From: Xenorhabdus budapestensis
Lineage (GTDB): Bacteria > Pseudomonadota > Gammaproteobacteria > Enterobacterales > Enterobacteriaceae
Reading direction: 5' to 3'
Assembly: GCF_002632465.1 (NCBI RefSeq)
Contig: NZ_NIBS01000003.1
Span: forward strand, 1-58,101
Length of the DNA stretch: 58,101 bases
The translations under genes and the position numbers were made by a program. Below the pieces are notes generated by a model. The model searched no databases. It worked only from the letters and a program-made list of their open reading frames with translations, and was not told the DNA's origin. The stretch's first letter is position 1. Every line of letters begins with the position of its first letter. Of this stretch, positions 7,359 through 15,110 are shown one piece after another.

Positions 7359-7892
7359 ATGTTTTTCCATGCTGTCAACAAAAATAACATTGTCGCACTT
7401 GCATTAATATTGGGCATTGTTATTTTCTTTTTATCTGTTAATAACAGTAAGTTGAGTATTATCGATTATGCAGATAAACATTGTCAAAAAAATACTGCTT
7501 GTCTGATTGATATGAATAAAATCGCATCCTTTGACTGGGATAAAATGTATGTCCTGGATAAGGGAATGGATCATAAAGATATTGAGAGTATCATCGGGGC
7601 TGCATTTACAGGAAAGGCCAGCCTTTTTTATAAGATTATCTTTGTCAGAAATCAGCGAGTGGTTTATGAAGATGAGTATGATCCCTATGTAAAATCTTAT
7701 GAGAAAAAATTTCTGAAACCGGATTTTCAGTATCCTTATGATGGGAAAGGAAATTATTTGAATTATTACGTTATCTCTAAGGAAAACGCGATTCTTTCAA
7801 TGAAAATTGAAAAGAGGCCTCCTGCAAGCGATAAAGTTTATTACAAGTTATCTCCTTCCAATCCACAGCAGATTAAGGAAAAAAACTTGTAA
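7359..7892 (+). CDS. Small membrane-anchored protein of unknown function
   Basis: AAGGAGG at 7348-7354 best positions the second ATG (7359); the frame is open upstream to 7290 but without support. The product has 177 residues: a short N-terminus, one hydrophobic segment at about 11-28 (IVALALILGIVIFFLS), and a hydrophilic domain likely in the periplasm with two cysteines near its start (HCQKNTACLIDM), which could form a disulfide. A central FYKIIFVRNQRVVYEDEYDP and a C-terminal Lys/Pro-rich tail follow. I do not recognise a family. It converges with the DUF1090 gene, 38 bp apart with no strong terminator. The coding composition looks real despite low GC. Confidence 0.65.
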   Translation: MFFHAVNKNNIVALALILGIVIFFLSVNNSKLSIIDYADKHCQKNTACLIDMNKIASFDWDKMYVLDKGMDHKDIESIIGAAFTGKASLFYKIIFVRNQRVVYEDEYDPYVKSYEKKFLKPDFQYPYDGKGNYLNYYVISKENAILSMKIEKRPPASDKVYYKLSPSNPQQIKEKNL

Positions 7893-7930
7893 ATATATAC
7901 AATTATATTGGTTGGTACTTCAGTGCAGGT

Positions 7931-8296
7931 CTATTGTTTCTTTTTGGCCTGTACTTTTTTAGTTTTATTCTTTGTTTTGTATTCAAAGCGGGAACGTGAA
8001 CTTTTTGAGGAGCTAGCTTTATTTGAGGGAGTATCAGAAGCTGAATTATTTTGATGTGCTGGAGGTTGTTCTTGCGAGTTTTTTAAATGTCTTTCCCATT
8101 CACAAGTTGCATTGAGGCTTTCCAGCGTTCGGGTTAAATCGGCAATCAATCTTTTATTCTTATCATTTTTTGCATACTTAAGTTGTTTTTCTAATGTTTT
8201 CTTTTTCTCCTCACATCCAGCTTTACTGGGGTTTGCATAGGCAATACTCATACTGAAAACGATCAGTACAGATAAGATCATAGTTTTCGACTTCAT
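7931..8296 (-). CDS. DUF1090 (YqjC-like) periplasmic protein
   Basis: This 121-residue protein has a cleavable signal peptide (MKSKTMILSVLIVFSMSIAY, cleaved near ANPSKA). The DUF1090 pattern follows: AGCEEKKKTLEKQLKYAK, then RLIADLTRTLESLNATC, with the two conserved cysteines. E. coli YqjC is the reference member; its molecular role is unknown. The C-terminal 45 residues are a Ser/Lys-rich, very basic tail (SSSKSSRSRFEYKTKNKTKK) that is longer than in YqjC and may contact the cell wall or nucleic acid; that is speculation. The gene is transcribed towards the small membrane protein gene. Confidence 0.85.
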   Translation of the reverse strand: MKSKTMILSVLIVFSMSIAYANPSKAGCEEKKKTLEKQLKYAKNDKNKRLIADLTRTLESLNATCEWERHLKNSQEQPPAHQNNSASDTPSNKASSSKSSRSRFEYKTKNKTKKVQAKKKQ

Positions 8297-8505
8297 GAAT
8301 TATTCCTAATATGGTTTTAAGTTTTTATCCAAAATTTTATATGCTGATCTGGATTTGATCCTGAAAATTCGACCATAGTTACAACTGACAGGGGGGAGAA
8401 TGGAGGCTTTTATCTTTTTTTGTGAGAATGAGGAATAATGCTTTTTTGTTGCCTGATTGGCATTAGGCAATTTACCAATATTTCTCTCCCGGGGTTTGAA
8501 AATCG

Positions 8506-8524
8506 AATGCTAAGTTATCGTCAC
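8506..8524 (+). repeat. attL copy (19-bp direct repeat)
   Basis: This copy is identical to 14130-14148, the beginning of rlmJ. It marks the left island boundary. Confidence 0.8.
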
Positions 8525-8654
8525 CAATGAGTTTTAGTGTTCGGGTGTTACCGTATTTGTACTTAATTTCAATATATATCAATCAATTAGGTTAATTTTG
8601 ATGCTGTATATTGTTCCAGTGTTTATTGTCGTTTTTCCGCTTTTGCAACATACT

Positions 8655-8675
8655 GTGGGGTAATCGGTGGGGTAA
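8655..8675 (+). repeat. Tandem arm-type motifs, left end
   Basis: GTGGGGTAA is at 8655-8663 and again at 8667-8675, in the same orientation with 12-bp spacing. The identical arrangement is at 14047-14067. They are likely integrase or excisionase arm sites. Confidence 0.6.
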
Positions 8676-8700
8676 CAAATATCTTGGGATAGAGATCCAA

Positions 8701-9384
8701 ATGACTGCTGGAATAAATCGCTTATCAGATAAAAAGCTCAAAGCGTTACTGGGAACTCACTCTGACAAAGTGAGAAAAATATCTGATGGGGCTGGGTTGA
8801 TGATTCGTGTCACAAAGGCGGGTTCCATAAGCTGGGTTTATAAATATCGATTGGGTGGAAGGGAAACCGAAGCAAAGTTACTGACACTTGGGCGATACCC
8901 TGATCTGTCTTTAGCCAAAGCCAGAGAGATGCGCACTCAATGCCGAACATGGTTAGCCGATGGCAAAGATCCCCAACGAATGATAAAGCTGGATAGGGAA
9001 GAAACATTAAAACCAGTCATTGTTCAGGATGCTATAGAATATTGGTTAACTGTATATGTTGATAATAATTTAGTGAATGCCAATAGATACAGAGAACGTT
9101 TTAATAAACACCTGTTCCCTTATATTAGCGATATGGCTCTTTCTGATTGTGATACCCCTTATTGGCTTAGGCGTTTTGACCAAGTGAAAAAGGTCGCTCC
9201 CAGTATGGCAGGAATGCTTTTGCAAATGTCACAGCAGGCGCTTAAATTTTGTCGAATCAGACGATTTGCTGTTTCTCATGTTTTGGAAGGGATTACAAAG
9301 CAGGATATCGGTTAAATAAGCGAAAGAGAATATTAACAGAAAATGAATTATCTGATGTGCTTAAATCTATACATTCTGATTTCT
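8701..9384 (+). pseudogene. P4-family tyrosine integrase, truncated
   Basis: The start is the ATG at 8701 (MTAGINRLSDKKLKALLG). The N-terminal DUF4102-type arm-binding domain is present (ISDGAGLMIRVTKAGSISWV, TLGRYPDLSLAKAREM), followed by the core-binding domain. The frame ends at 9315. In the next frame, similarity resumes as RLNKRKRILTENELSDVLKS up to about 9384, so there is a frameshift near 9305-9312, and the rest of the gene is cut off exactly where the IS1 copy starts (9385). The catalytic Arg-Lys-His-Arg-His-Tyr domain is missing and the protein cannot recombine. Intact members have about 400 residues. Confidence 0.88.
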
Positions 9385-9399
9385 GGTCATGATTCCAAT

Positions 9400-9903
9400 T
9401 TATTGATAGTGATGAATATTTAAATAATCCCCCATGACTCTGTCATGCATTTCCACGGATTTTAAAAAAGATAAGGTTTTGCGAGTCAGTCTTGCCAAAT
9501 GCTGACGAAGATTCAGGTTATGTCTCTCTATGTGTTGTGTATAACGCTTGCTGGCCACATGCAATTTCCCCATCAGTGTTTTTTCATCGCTTTTCCAGCC
9601 ATCGGTCATACAGACCACTATGTTGAAAGGAGCCAGTAACGCCATCAAACGCATCAAGGTCTTTTTTGTTCTTGGGCCGAAAACGTGAGCGATCACTTTT
9701 CGTCTGAGTTTGTCGTAAGCATAAAAGAGCCAACGGGGCTGCTTCTTTGACTTCACATATGACCATTGTTCATCCATTTCACCGCAGACAATGACTTCGG
9801 TGCCGGGGACAATGGCTTCTGTTACCGATTGAGGTCTGAGTTTTTTAAGTGGCGGAGAACCGTATTCAGACCCATTCCCATGACACGCGCTGTCGCACGA
9901 CAT
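9400..9903 (-). CDS. insB: IS1-family InsB (transposase catalytic part)
   Basis: This is a 167-residue frame overlapping insA; the real product is the InsA-InsB' fusion made by frameshifting at A6C. Conserved IS1 features are present: [40 protein letters not shown] with the catalytic Asp, and a C-terminal [15 protein letters not shown]. The frame is intact, so the element may still be active. Confidence 0.9.
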   Translation of the reverse strand: MSCDSACHGNGSEYGSPPLKKLRPQSVTEAIVPGTEVIVCGEMDEQWSYVKSKKQPRWLFYAYDKLRRKVIAHVFGPRTKKTLMRLMALLAPFNIVVCMTDGWKSDEKTLMGKLHVASKRYTQHIERHNLNLRQHLARLTRKTLSFLKSVEMHDRVMGDYLNIHHYQ

Positions 9904-10097
9904 CCCCTTCCATTCATGGTCATATCGACAATTTGCTTATGTGTACCGGGACGACAAGCGGTATAAGTGAATTCCAATTGCCAAGAGTGACGGCAGGATT
10001 GGCAAAGATAACGTTGATGACCAGAACGCGAACGCCCATTACGGTGGATCCCTTTAACGGCATGACAAGAGGGGCAGGTCACATCAATCTTTGCCAT
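9822..10097 (-). CDS. insA: IS1-family InsA (DNA-binding regulator)
   Basis: The product has 91 residues. A zinc-finger-like N-terminus ([10 protein letters not shown], then [10 protein letters not shown]) is followed by a helix-turn-helix region ([20 protein letters not shown]). It binds the IS ends and represses transposition. The end of the gene contains an A6C slippery heptamer (minus strand, 9846-9840) where a -1 frameshift would produce the InsAB' transposase, as in IS1. Confidence 0.9.
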   Translation of the reverse strand: MAKIDVTCPSCHAVKGIHRNGRSRSGHQRYLCQSCRHSWQLEFTYTACRPGTHKQIVDMTMNGRGCRATARVMGMGLNTVLRHLKNSDLNR

Positions 10098-10428
10098 CTG
10101 AATGTTCTATACACGATTCAATAAATTGATGTCATGACCGATTTTAAATATAAAAATAGGATGTATAGTTATTCTTCTTCTGTACACTAAGCATGCATCC
10201 TATACATAATCTGAAAAAGTTTGAGTTAACAGGTTAATAGTTAATGAATACCATATTAATGGTCACAAACCCAGATATGACAGGCCTCTTAAAAATTATG
10301 CATAATGTGTACAGTGGATGGCTTCAAAAAGATTTTTAGGGGAGTCAGGGGATATAAGACAGTTATTTTTTATTAGTATTATGATGATATTTGTAATTAT
10401 TAGATATGCAATAATATGGAGAGCTTAA

Positions 10429-11352
10429 ATGATAAGGCGTAAAAGTTATAATCCCACATGGGATGGTTATTTGGGGGATTACTTAAATGGAAAAGTGGGA
10501 ATTAACCAGTTAACCCCTCAGCATGAGTTTTTTGATTCTATAGGGTTAGAAAAGGTATTAAGTGATAATACCCAGTATCACTATATGCTTACATTGGCTC
10601 AGGCTCAAAGTATTATTGAAGATATTAATCCTAGCCCTCCACAAAAGCCAAGTTATGGCGAAGAGTTTGCAAGAGGTAGCGAGGTAAAATATAAGAAGAA
10701 AAATCTTATAGCAGCAGTGTTTTCTGTCACAGACCCTATTTCTACCTATGCTGGAAATATCTATGATTCACATGGATTCTCTGATGTTTGCCGGGAATTT
10801 AAGAGGTTAAATATTACTGCAAAAACCTATGTGGGAGAAAATGGGAAAAAATATATTCACCTGTCAGGTCATGCGGGTCTTAGGCGTCTTGTCAGAGGAA
10901 CCCGATACGGCGCTAGCCACCCTCAAATGTTAGCCATGGGGATAGGACAGCAGGGTCTTAATGCTAGTATTATCAAAGGTGTTAGATTCTGTATTGTCTT
11001 TTCGATTGGCTATAGATTGATAGAAAGTATTTTTAAGGATGAATATACTTTAGCTGATTTTATCGGCAACATAACAATGGATATGGCTAAAACCGCTATT
11101 ATTGCTGCATCCTCATGGATTGCGGGGTCACTTTTAACTGCCACTGCTTTTTTAGGTGGAAGTATTATTGCTGTTGCGGGAATAGTTTTAGCTGTTGGAA
11201 TTATAGTGGCTATCGGTTTAGATCTTGTTGATAAGCAATATGGAATAAGCGAAAAATTAATAGCACTCTTAAAAGAAGCAATGGAAAGAAAGCCAAGAAC
11301 ACCGGAAGTAGACTTACAATATTTTTTTAATACGATGGGAAGAATTAGGTGA
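10429..11352 (+). CDS. Putative membrane-acting toxin (colicin-like hydrophobic hairpin)
   Basis: This 307-residue protein has no signal peptide; a GGAG lies shortly before the ATG. Residues 1-95 are polar. Residues 96-180 form a compact domain with conserved-looking glycines and aromatics (FSVTDPISTYAGNIYDSHGF, KKYIHLSGHAGLRRLVRGTR). Residues 181-200 are hydrophobic, and 221-264 form a long Gly/Ala/Ile/Val hairpin (WIAGSLLTATAFLGGSIIAV) like those of pore-forming bacteriocins. A charged tail follows. A three-segment membrane protein overlaps its end by four bases, the usual layout for a pore-forming toxin and its immunity protein. I do not recognise a named family; the function is inferred. 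AT-rich codon use suggests transfer. Confidence 0.6.
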   Translation: MIRRKSYNPTWDGYLGDYLNGKVGINQLTPQHEFFDSIGLEKVLSDNTQYHYMLTLAQAQSIIEDINPSPPQKPSYGEEFARGSEVKYKKKNLIAAVFSVTDPISTYAGNIYDSHGFSDVCREFKRLNITAKTYVGENGKKYIHLSGHAGLRRLVRGTRYGASHPQMLAMGIGQQGLNASIIKGVRFCIVFSIGYRLIESIFKDEYTLADFIGNITMDMAKTAIIAASSWIAGSLLTATAFLGGSIIAVAGIVLAVGIIVAIGLDLVDKQYGISEKLIALLKEAMERKPRTPEVDLQYFFNTMGRIR

Positions 11353-11744
11353 ATAGTAAATACTTAAAAGCATTATCTGGAGTAATATTGTTATTATTTC
11401 TTACATTTATGATGTGCTTCATTGTTGAATGTGCTGTTTCATTGGTGTTAATGAAAGATGAGATAACATTCTCTGGTGCAGTTATTATAAGTATTATGTC
11501 TTTCCCTATAATATTTTACTCTTTATCAGGATCTATTTTTTTTGTTCTATTTAATAGAACACCAAAATATAATAAATTAATCATTAAGTACTTGAGTGTA
11601 CTTATGATTACATCATTTGTAGTTAGTTTTCCTATATCTTTTTATGTTGGCTATAAGTTAAAAAATGATGGTTATCTGACATGTGATAAAATATCGTGGA
11701 TGTCCCCAACAACCTATGTGAAAAATTTGTCACTGTGTAAATGA
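11349..11744 (+). CDS. Integral membrane protein, probable immunity partner (DUF1240-like)
   Basis: The GTG start at 11349 overlaps the previous stop (GTGA), implying translational coupling. The product has 131 residues with three hydrophobic segments, at about 8-34, 42-68 and 79-103. The C-terminal motif GYLTCDKISWMSPTTYVKNL resembles the DUF1240 family of Yersinia and Photorhabdus membrane proteins as I remember it. Small multi-span proteins encoded immediately after pore-forming toxins usually act as immunity proteins in the inner membrane. A terminator lies 40 bp downstream, closing a two-gene unit. Confidence 0.65.
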   Translation: MNSKYLKALSGVILLLFLTFMMCFIVECAVSLVLMKDEITFSGAVIISIMSFPIIFYSLSGSIFFVLFNRTPKYNKLIIKYLSVLMITSFVVSFPISFYVGYKLKNDGYLTCDKISWMSPTTYVKNLSLCK

Positions 11745-11783
11745 ATTTTTTTGTAAATATTTTTTTCGTGTTTTATCTTTTTT

Positions 11784-11809
11784 AGCCTCTAAATTCCAGA
11801 GGCTTTTTA
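11784..11809 (+). terminator. Terminator of the toxin/immunity unit
   Basis: AGCCTCT pairs with AGAGGCT around a seven-base loop and is followed by TTTTT. Confidence 0.85.
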
Positions 11810-11867
11810 ATTATTTTTCACGGTGTTAAATAGTGTTTTAAAGAAGATAACTACTCCGAAAAATATC

Positions 11868-12243
11868 ATGAAAAAACTTCTCGAATTACGCCAACAAAAA
11901 TCCGATTTAACCTATCAAATGCGTTCTCTGCTTACCAAAGCCGAAGATGAAAAGTGTTCTCTAACAGAGAATGAAGCCAAACAGTTTGATGAATTGCGCA
12001 GCCAGTCGGATACCTTGAATACGGAAATTGCCCGTTATGAGGCACTGTCTGACGAAGAACGCAATCAGGCAAAGACCCAGCCGACCAGTAAAAAATTCAG
12101 CAATGACGAACTGCGCCACTATATTCTGACTGGCGAAGCCCGCTCCCTATCTACCAGCGTTCCAGCAGACGGCGGGTATACCGTTATCCCTGAACTCAAC
12201 AAACAGATCATGCAGCAATTAACTGATGAATCTGTCATGCGCC
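11868..12243 (+). pseudogene. N-terminal fragment of an HK97-type major capsid protein
   Basis: The fragment starts at an ATG at 11868 (MKKLLELRQQKSDLTYQMRS). A coiled-coil delta domain follows, then GGYTVIPELNKQIMQQLTDE, the start of the HK97 capsid fold. Similarity ends near 12243, where the sequence switches to a terminase reading; the frame itself runs to 12275. A full protein would have about 390 residues. It is a prophage remnant inside the rlmJ island. Confidence 0.8.
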
Positions 12244-12785
12244 GAATTTGTACTGGACAGTGCTGCTTTGCATGACACCATCCAGAAAGCGCGGGGTATT
12301 CCGTCACAATGGACGGAAATGTTAACCAAACGCTTTAATATCTGGTGTCAGGGTGAAATACCGTGGATGGGTGAAGGGACATGGAAATCCTGCCAACTCG
12401 ACTATGACGAAAACGACCTGAAAGGGCTGGAGTGTTACGCTGGACTGGATTTATCCTTAACAGGCGATATCACCAGTATCTGTTACACTTTCCCCGTGGA
12501 TAACAAAAACAAACTGTTATTACTGACCCGCCATTACTTGCCCGAAGCCCAGTTACAAAATCCTGCCAATAAGAATCGGGCGGTGTATCGTCAATGGGCA
12601 CAAATAGGCTGGATACGTACCACACAGGGCGATTGCATTGATTATGACGTATCCGTGATGACATTCTCAAAGACAGCCAGCACTTTGATATCAAGCTGGT
12701 GGGCTTCGAGACATGGAATGCTACCCACTTAAGAACCCAGCTACAGGGTGCGGGGCTGGATGTTGAACCGTTTCCGCAAACTATA
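12244..12785 (+). pseudogene. Fragment of a phage large terminase subunit
   Basis: The sequence reads FVLDSAALHDTIQKARGIPS, then FNIWCQGEIPWMGEGTWKSC and LECYAGLDLSLTGDITSIC. The last includes the GLDLS nuclease-site region typical of HK97-type terminase large subunits. Near 12650 the frame shifts by one base: similarity continues as DDILKDSQHFDIKLVGFETW and then THLRTQLQGAGLDVEPFPQT. It stops abruptly at about 12785. Both ends are missing. In phage genomes terminase lies upstream of capsid, so the order here (capsid fragment, then terminase fragment) shows a rearrangement. Confidence 0.8.
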
Positions 12786-13549
12786 CTATCACTTTTCCAA
12801 TAATAAGTTCCATTTAGCATATGGCAAGATATATTTTGGGTGTAAAAACTATGATTGCTCATATGACGCCAAAATGGATTATAAAGTAAGTCATTGCTAT
12901 TTTAAGCTAATCTCAGATCTCTTGTAGCCATAAGTTGGTTTGAGATGGATTCATCGAAAGGTTCATCATTGAAATCACCAGCAATAATAACGTTACCAAT
13001 CGAATTTTTGTTTTTTGTCTCATCTATAGCATCTCTGAGCCTAGAACCAAGAAGATGCCTATCTGCGCTGTTTTCTTTACACCACATTCTACTAGGCCAG
13101 TGGCTAATAAAAAGATTAAAAATAGTCTCATCAATTTTGCATAAAAGTTCTATTTTTTGAGCTACTTTTAACGTGCGTTTTCCTCTTTTAGTAATGATAT
13201 TTTCTGGATCAGATGTGGAAAATTTTAATGTATTATAGATTATGCAGGTGTCAAATTTTGCTTTCTCAGTAGAGCTTACTCCTGAAAGGATATCGTAACC
13301 TTTAGGTGCAATTGATACTTTTAATTTTTCTATATCTTCTGGTGAAACTTATGCCAAACAAATACAATCAGCATTAAATTCTGTTATAAAAATATTAATC
13401 ATAGTTAATGCAAGATCTGTCTCTTCATCGGTCGCCCTGTTTTTTTTCTTAGTAGGAGAAAGACTTGTGTTCCACCAGACAAAAGAGATCTCAGTTTTAT
13501 TTAAGTTAACTTCATTATTATTTATTGTCATAGTTATAATATGAATCAA
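12785..13549 (-). pseudogene. Endonuclease/exonuclease/phosphatase-family protein, broken by two stops
   Basis: A single frame runs from 13549 to about 12785 on the minus strand and is interrupted by TAA at 13349-13351 and at 12902-12904. Reading through gives ISFVWWNTSLSPTKKKNR, NADCICLA-stop-VSPEDIEKL, NLFISHWPSRMWCKENSADR, NVIIAGDFNDEPFDES and LLYNPFWRHMSNHSFYTQNI. GDFNDEP and SHWPSR are signatures of the DNase I-like EEP superfamily. The C-terminus is cut at the same point where the terminase fragment ends. The start is ATG 13549 or 13531. It was probably a cargo nuclease; with two stops it is unlikely to be functional. Confidence 0.75.
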
Positions 13550-14129
13550 AATTTAGGTTATTTTCTAATAGTATATAATTTATATTTTTAAGTAAATTAT
13601 ATTGTTGCGTTTTAATTAATGGCAAAAGAAATATTAACGATATGTTATTTTTTATTCGGTTTAAAGCTGCATAAATACAAACCTAACCTACTAATAGATT
13701 AATAATGGAAGCTGCGTCCTTTCCTTTTGGAAAGCTATTTAGGATATAAATTATAAAATAGCCAATTTCCATTTGGGGATCACCGAGAAGATAGCCGTAA
13801 CTGGGTATCTTCTCACTGGCAAGAACATTCCCGTCACTGTCATTTCAGTAGCTCTCGATGAAATACAGCACAACCTCTCAACAAAGTTGGAGTAGCTAGC
13901 GAACTAATCTGATTTTCCCCCTGTGGGGTAATTAGTTTCCCCACACTTCACGTCCCTTTAGCCTCCATTTACTCTTTTTAAGATGCGATGACGGTAGTTA
14001 CTTTGTTACTATGCTTTGTTGTGTTTTAGTGCTCGTGCAATGAATTGTGGGGTAACGCGTGGGGTAATTAAATGACTTTTTCACCTTGTGTAGAACTAAA
14101 ACTTATTAAAAATCAATAGGAAATAAATT
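13550..14129. other. Right junction of the rlmJ island (non-coding)
   Basis: No gene is seen. It contains an inverted repeat GAGAAGATA/TATCTTCTC (13785-13814), a GTGGGGTAA at 13923-13931 with an opposing TTTCCCCAC at 13937-13945, and the tandem GTGGGGTAA pair at 14047-14067. The last is the mirror of the pair near the integrase. These are consistent with integrase-binding sites at the right end. Confidence 0.55.
14047..14067 (+). repeat. Tandem arm-type motifs, right end
   Basis: GTGGGGTAA is at 14047-14055 and 14059-14067, with the same 12-bp spacing and orientation as at 8655-8675. Confidence 0.6.
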
Positions 14130-14148
14130 AATGCTAAGTTATCGTCAC
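14130..14148 (+). repeat. attR copy overlapping the rlmJ start
   Basis: This is the second copy of the 19-bp repeat and includes the ATG of rlmJ. Confidence 0.8.
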
Positions 14149-14973
14149 AGTTTCCATGCGGGCAATCACGCTGATGTGCTTAAACACACTGTACAAAGCC
14201 TGATCATTGAATCACTTAAGACAAAAGAGAAGCCTTTTCTTTATTTGGATACCCATTCAGGCGCGGGTCGTTATCAATTGAGCGGAGAGCATGCCGAGCG
14301 TACGGGTGAGTATCTGGAAGGTATTGCTCGTATTTGGCAACGTGATGATATTCCTGAAGAGTTAAGCGCTTATATGGGGGTTGTTAGGGCGCTGAATCAG
14401 AATGGTGTTTTGCGTTACTACCCGGGCTCTCCGTTGATTGCCCGTCATTTATTACGGGAAAACGATGAGCTAAATCTGAGTGAACTGCATTCAAGCGATT
14501 TTCCTTTATTACGCAGTGAGTTTTCCCGTGACAGGCGTGCTCGTGTTCTGCGTGAAGATGGTTATCAGCAGCTAAAATCAAAATTACCGCCTAAAACTCG
14601 TCGTGGATTGGTGCTGATCGATCCATCTTATGAATTGAAATCAGATTATCAGAGTGTCGTTAAAGGTATTTTAGAAGGATACAAACGCTTTGCGACGGGA
14701 ACTTATGCGTTGTGGTATCCGGTTGTGCTTCGTCAGCAGATTAAGCGTCTGGTTAAAGAACTAGAGGCGACGGGGATCCGCAAAATCTTGCAGATTGAAT
14801 TCGGTGTGCGCCCAGACAGTGATCAGCGTGGTATGACAGCATCTGGCATGATTGTTATTAACCCACCGTGGAAGTTAGAACAGCAGATGCGGTCTGTGCT
14901 GCCATGGCTGCATCAGATACTGGTTCCTGAAGGGACGGGACATACTTTAGTAGAGTGGATTGTGCCGGAATAA
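14131..14973 (+). CDS. rlmJ: 23S rRNA (adenine(2030)-N6)-methyltransferase
   Basis: The 280-residue protein begins LSYRHSFHAGNHADVLKH, characteristic of RlmJ (formerly YhiR). It continues with FLYLDTHSGAGRY, the SAM-binding loop, and LVLIDPSYELKSDYQ, a DPPY-type catalytic motif (DPSY) of N6-adenine methyltransferases. It methylates A2030 of 23S rRNA before ribosome assembly. The length matches E. coli. The start codon lies inside the attR repeat, so the island has replaced its native upstream region; expression now depends on sequence between about 14068 and 14130, where a weak AGG lies ahead of the ATG. It is followed by gor, as in related genomes. Confidence 0.97.
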   Translation: MLSYRHSFHAGNHADVLKHTVQSLIIESLKTKEKPFLYLDTHSGAGRYQLSGEHAERTGEYLEGIARIWQRDDIPEELSAYMGVVRALNQNGVLRYYPGSPLIARHLLRENDELNLSELHSSDFPLLRSEFSRDRRARVLREDGYQQLKSKLPPKTRRGLVLIDPSYELKSDYQSVVKGILEGYKRFATGTYALWYPVVLRQQIKRLVKELEATGIRKILQIEFGVRPDSDQRGMTASGMIVINPPWKLEQQMRSVLPWLHQILVPEGTGHTLVEWIVPE

Positions 14974-15110
14974 GGCGTCATTGGTTTGATAGCCCTGGCC
15001 TATGATAATGAGAGCCAGAATCTTCATGCACAGTGATAACTTTTTATAATAATATGATTTACGCTTAAATTGTAGTCAGTAAGTTAATTGATTAGACGGA
15101 AGTGCCTAAG

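Larger units (their letters stand above)
8297..8700. other. Left junction of the rlmJ island (non-coding)
   Basis: No gene is seen. The stretch holds the divergent promoter region of the DUF1090 gene, the left 19-bp att copy (8506-8524) and two GTGGGGTAA motifs (8655-8663, 8667-8675) just in front of the integrase start. Sequence left of 8506 is probably the original upstream region of rlmJ. Confidence 0.6.
9385..10139 (-). mobile_element. IS1-family insertion sequence
   Basis: The ends are GGTCATGATTCCAATTTATT (plus strand from 9385) and GGTCATGACATCAATTTATT (minus strand from 10139). They match each other and the pattern of IS1 ends. The 755-bp length is close to the 768 bp of IS1. insA and insB are both intact. 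I see no exact 8-9 bp target duplication (flanks CTGATTTCT and GATTTTAAA), so a deletion or rearrangement followed insertion; the integrase does not resume on the right side. Confidence 0.88.
8506..14148 (+). mobile_element. Integrative island inserted at the 5' end of rlmJ
   Basis: A 19-bp direct repeat, AATGCTAAGTTATCGTCAC, occurs at 8506-8524 and 14130-14148. The right copy is the start codon and first codons of rlmJ. A P4-type integrase gene begins 177 bp inside the left copy. Both ends carry a pair of GTGGGGTAA motifs spaced exactly 12 bp (8655/8667 and 14047/14059), as expected of integrase arm-type sites. The 5.6-kb content is accessory: truncated integrase, IS1, toxin/immunity-like pair, prophage fragments and an endonuclease-like pseudogene. 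Integration recreates the rlmJ start codon and gives the gene a new upstream region. With the integrase broken, the island is probably immobile. Confidence 0.8.

Noticed and set aside
13785-13814. Hairpin GAGAAGATA/TATCTTCTC as a terminator
   Set aside because: It has a 12-base loop, no T-run and no gene ending nearby; it is kept only as a structure within the island junction.
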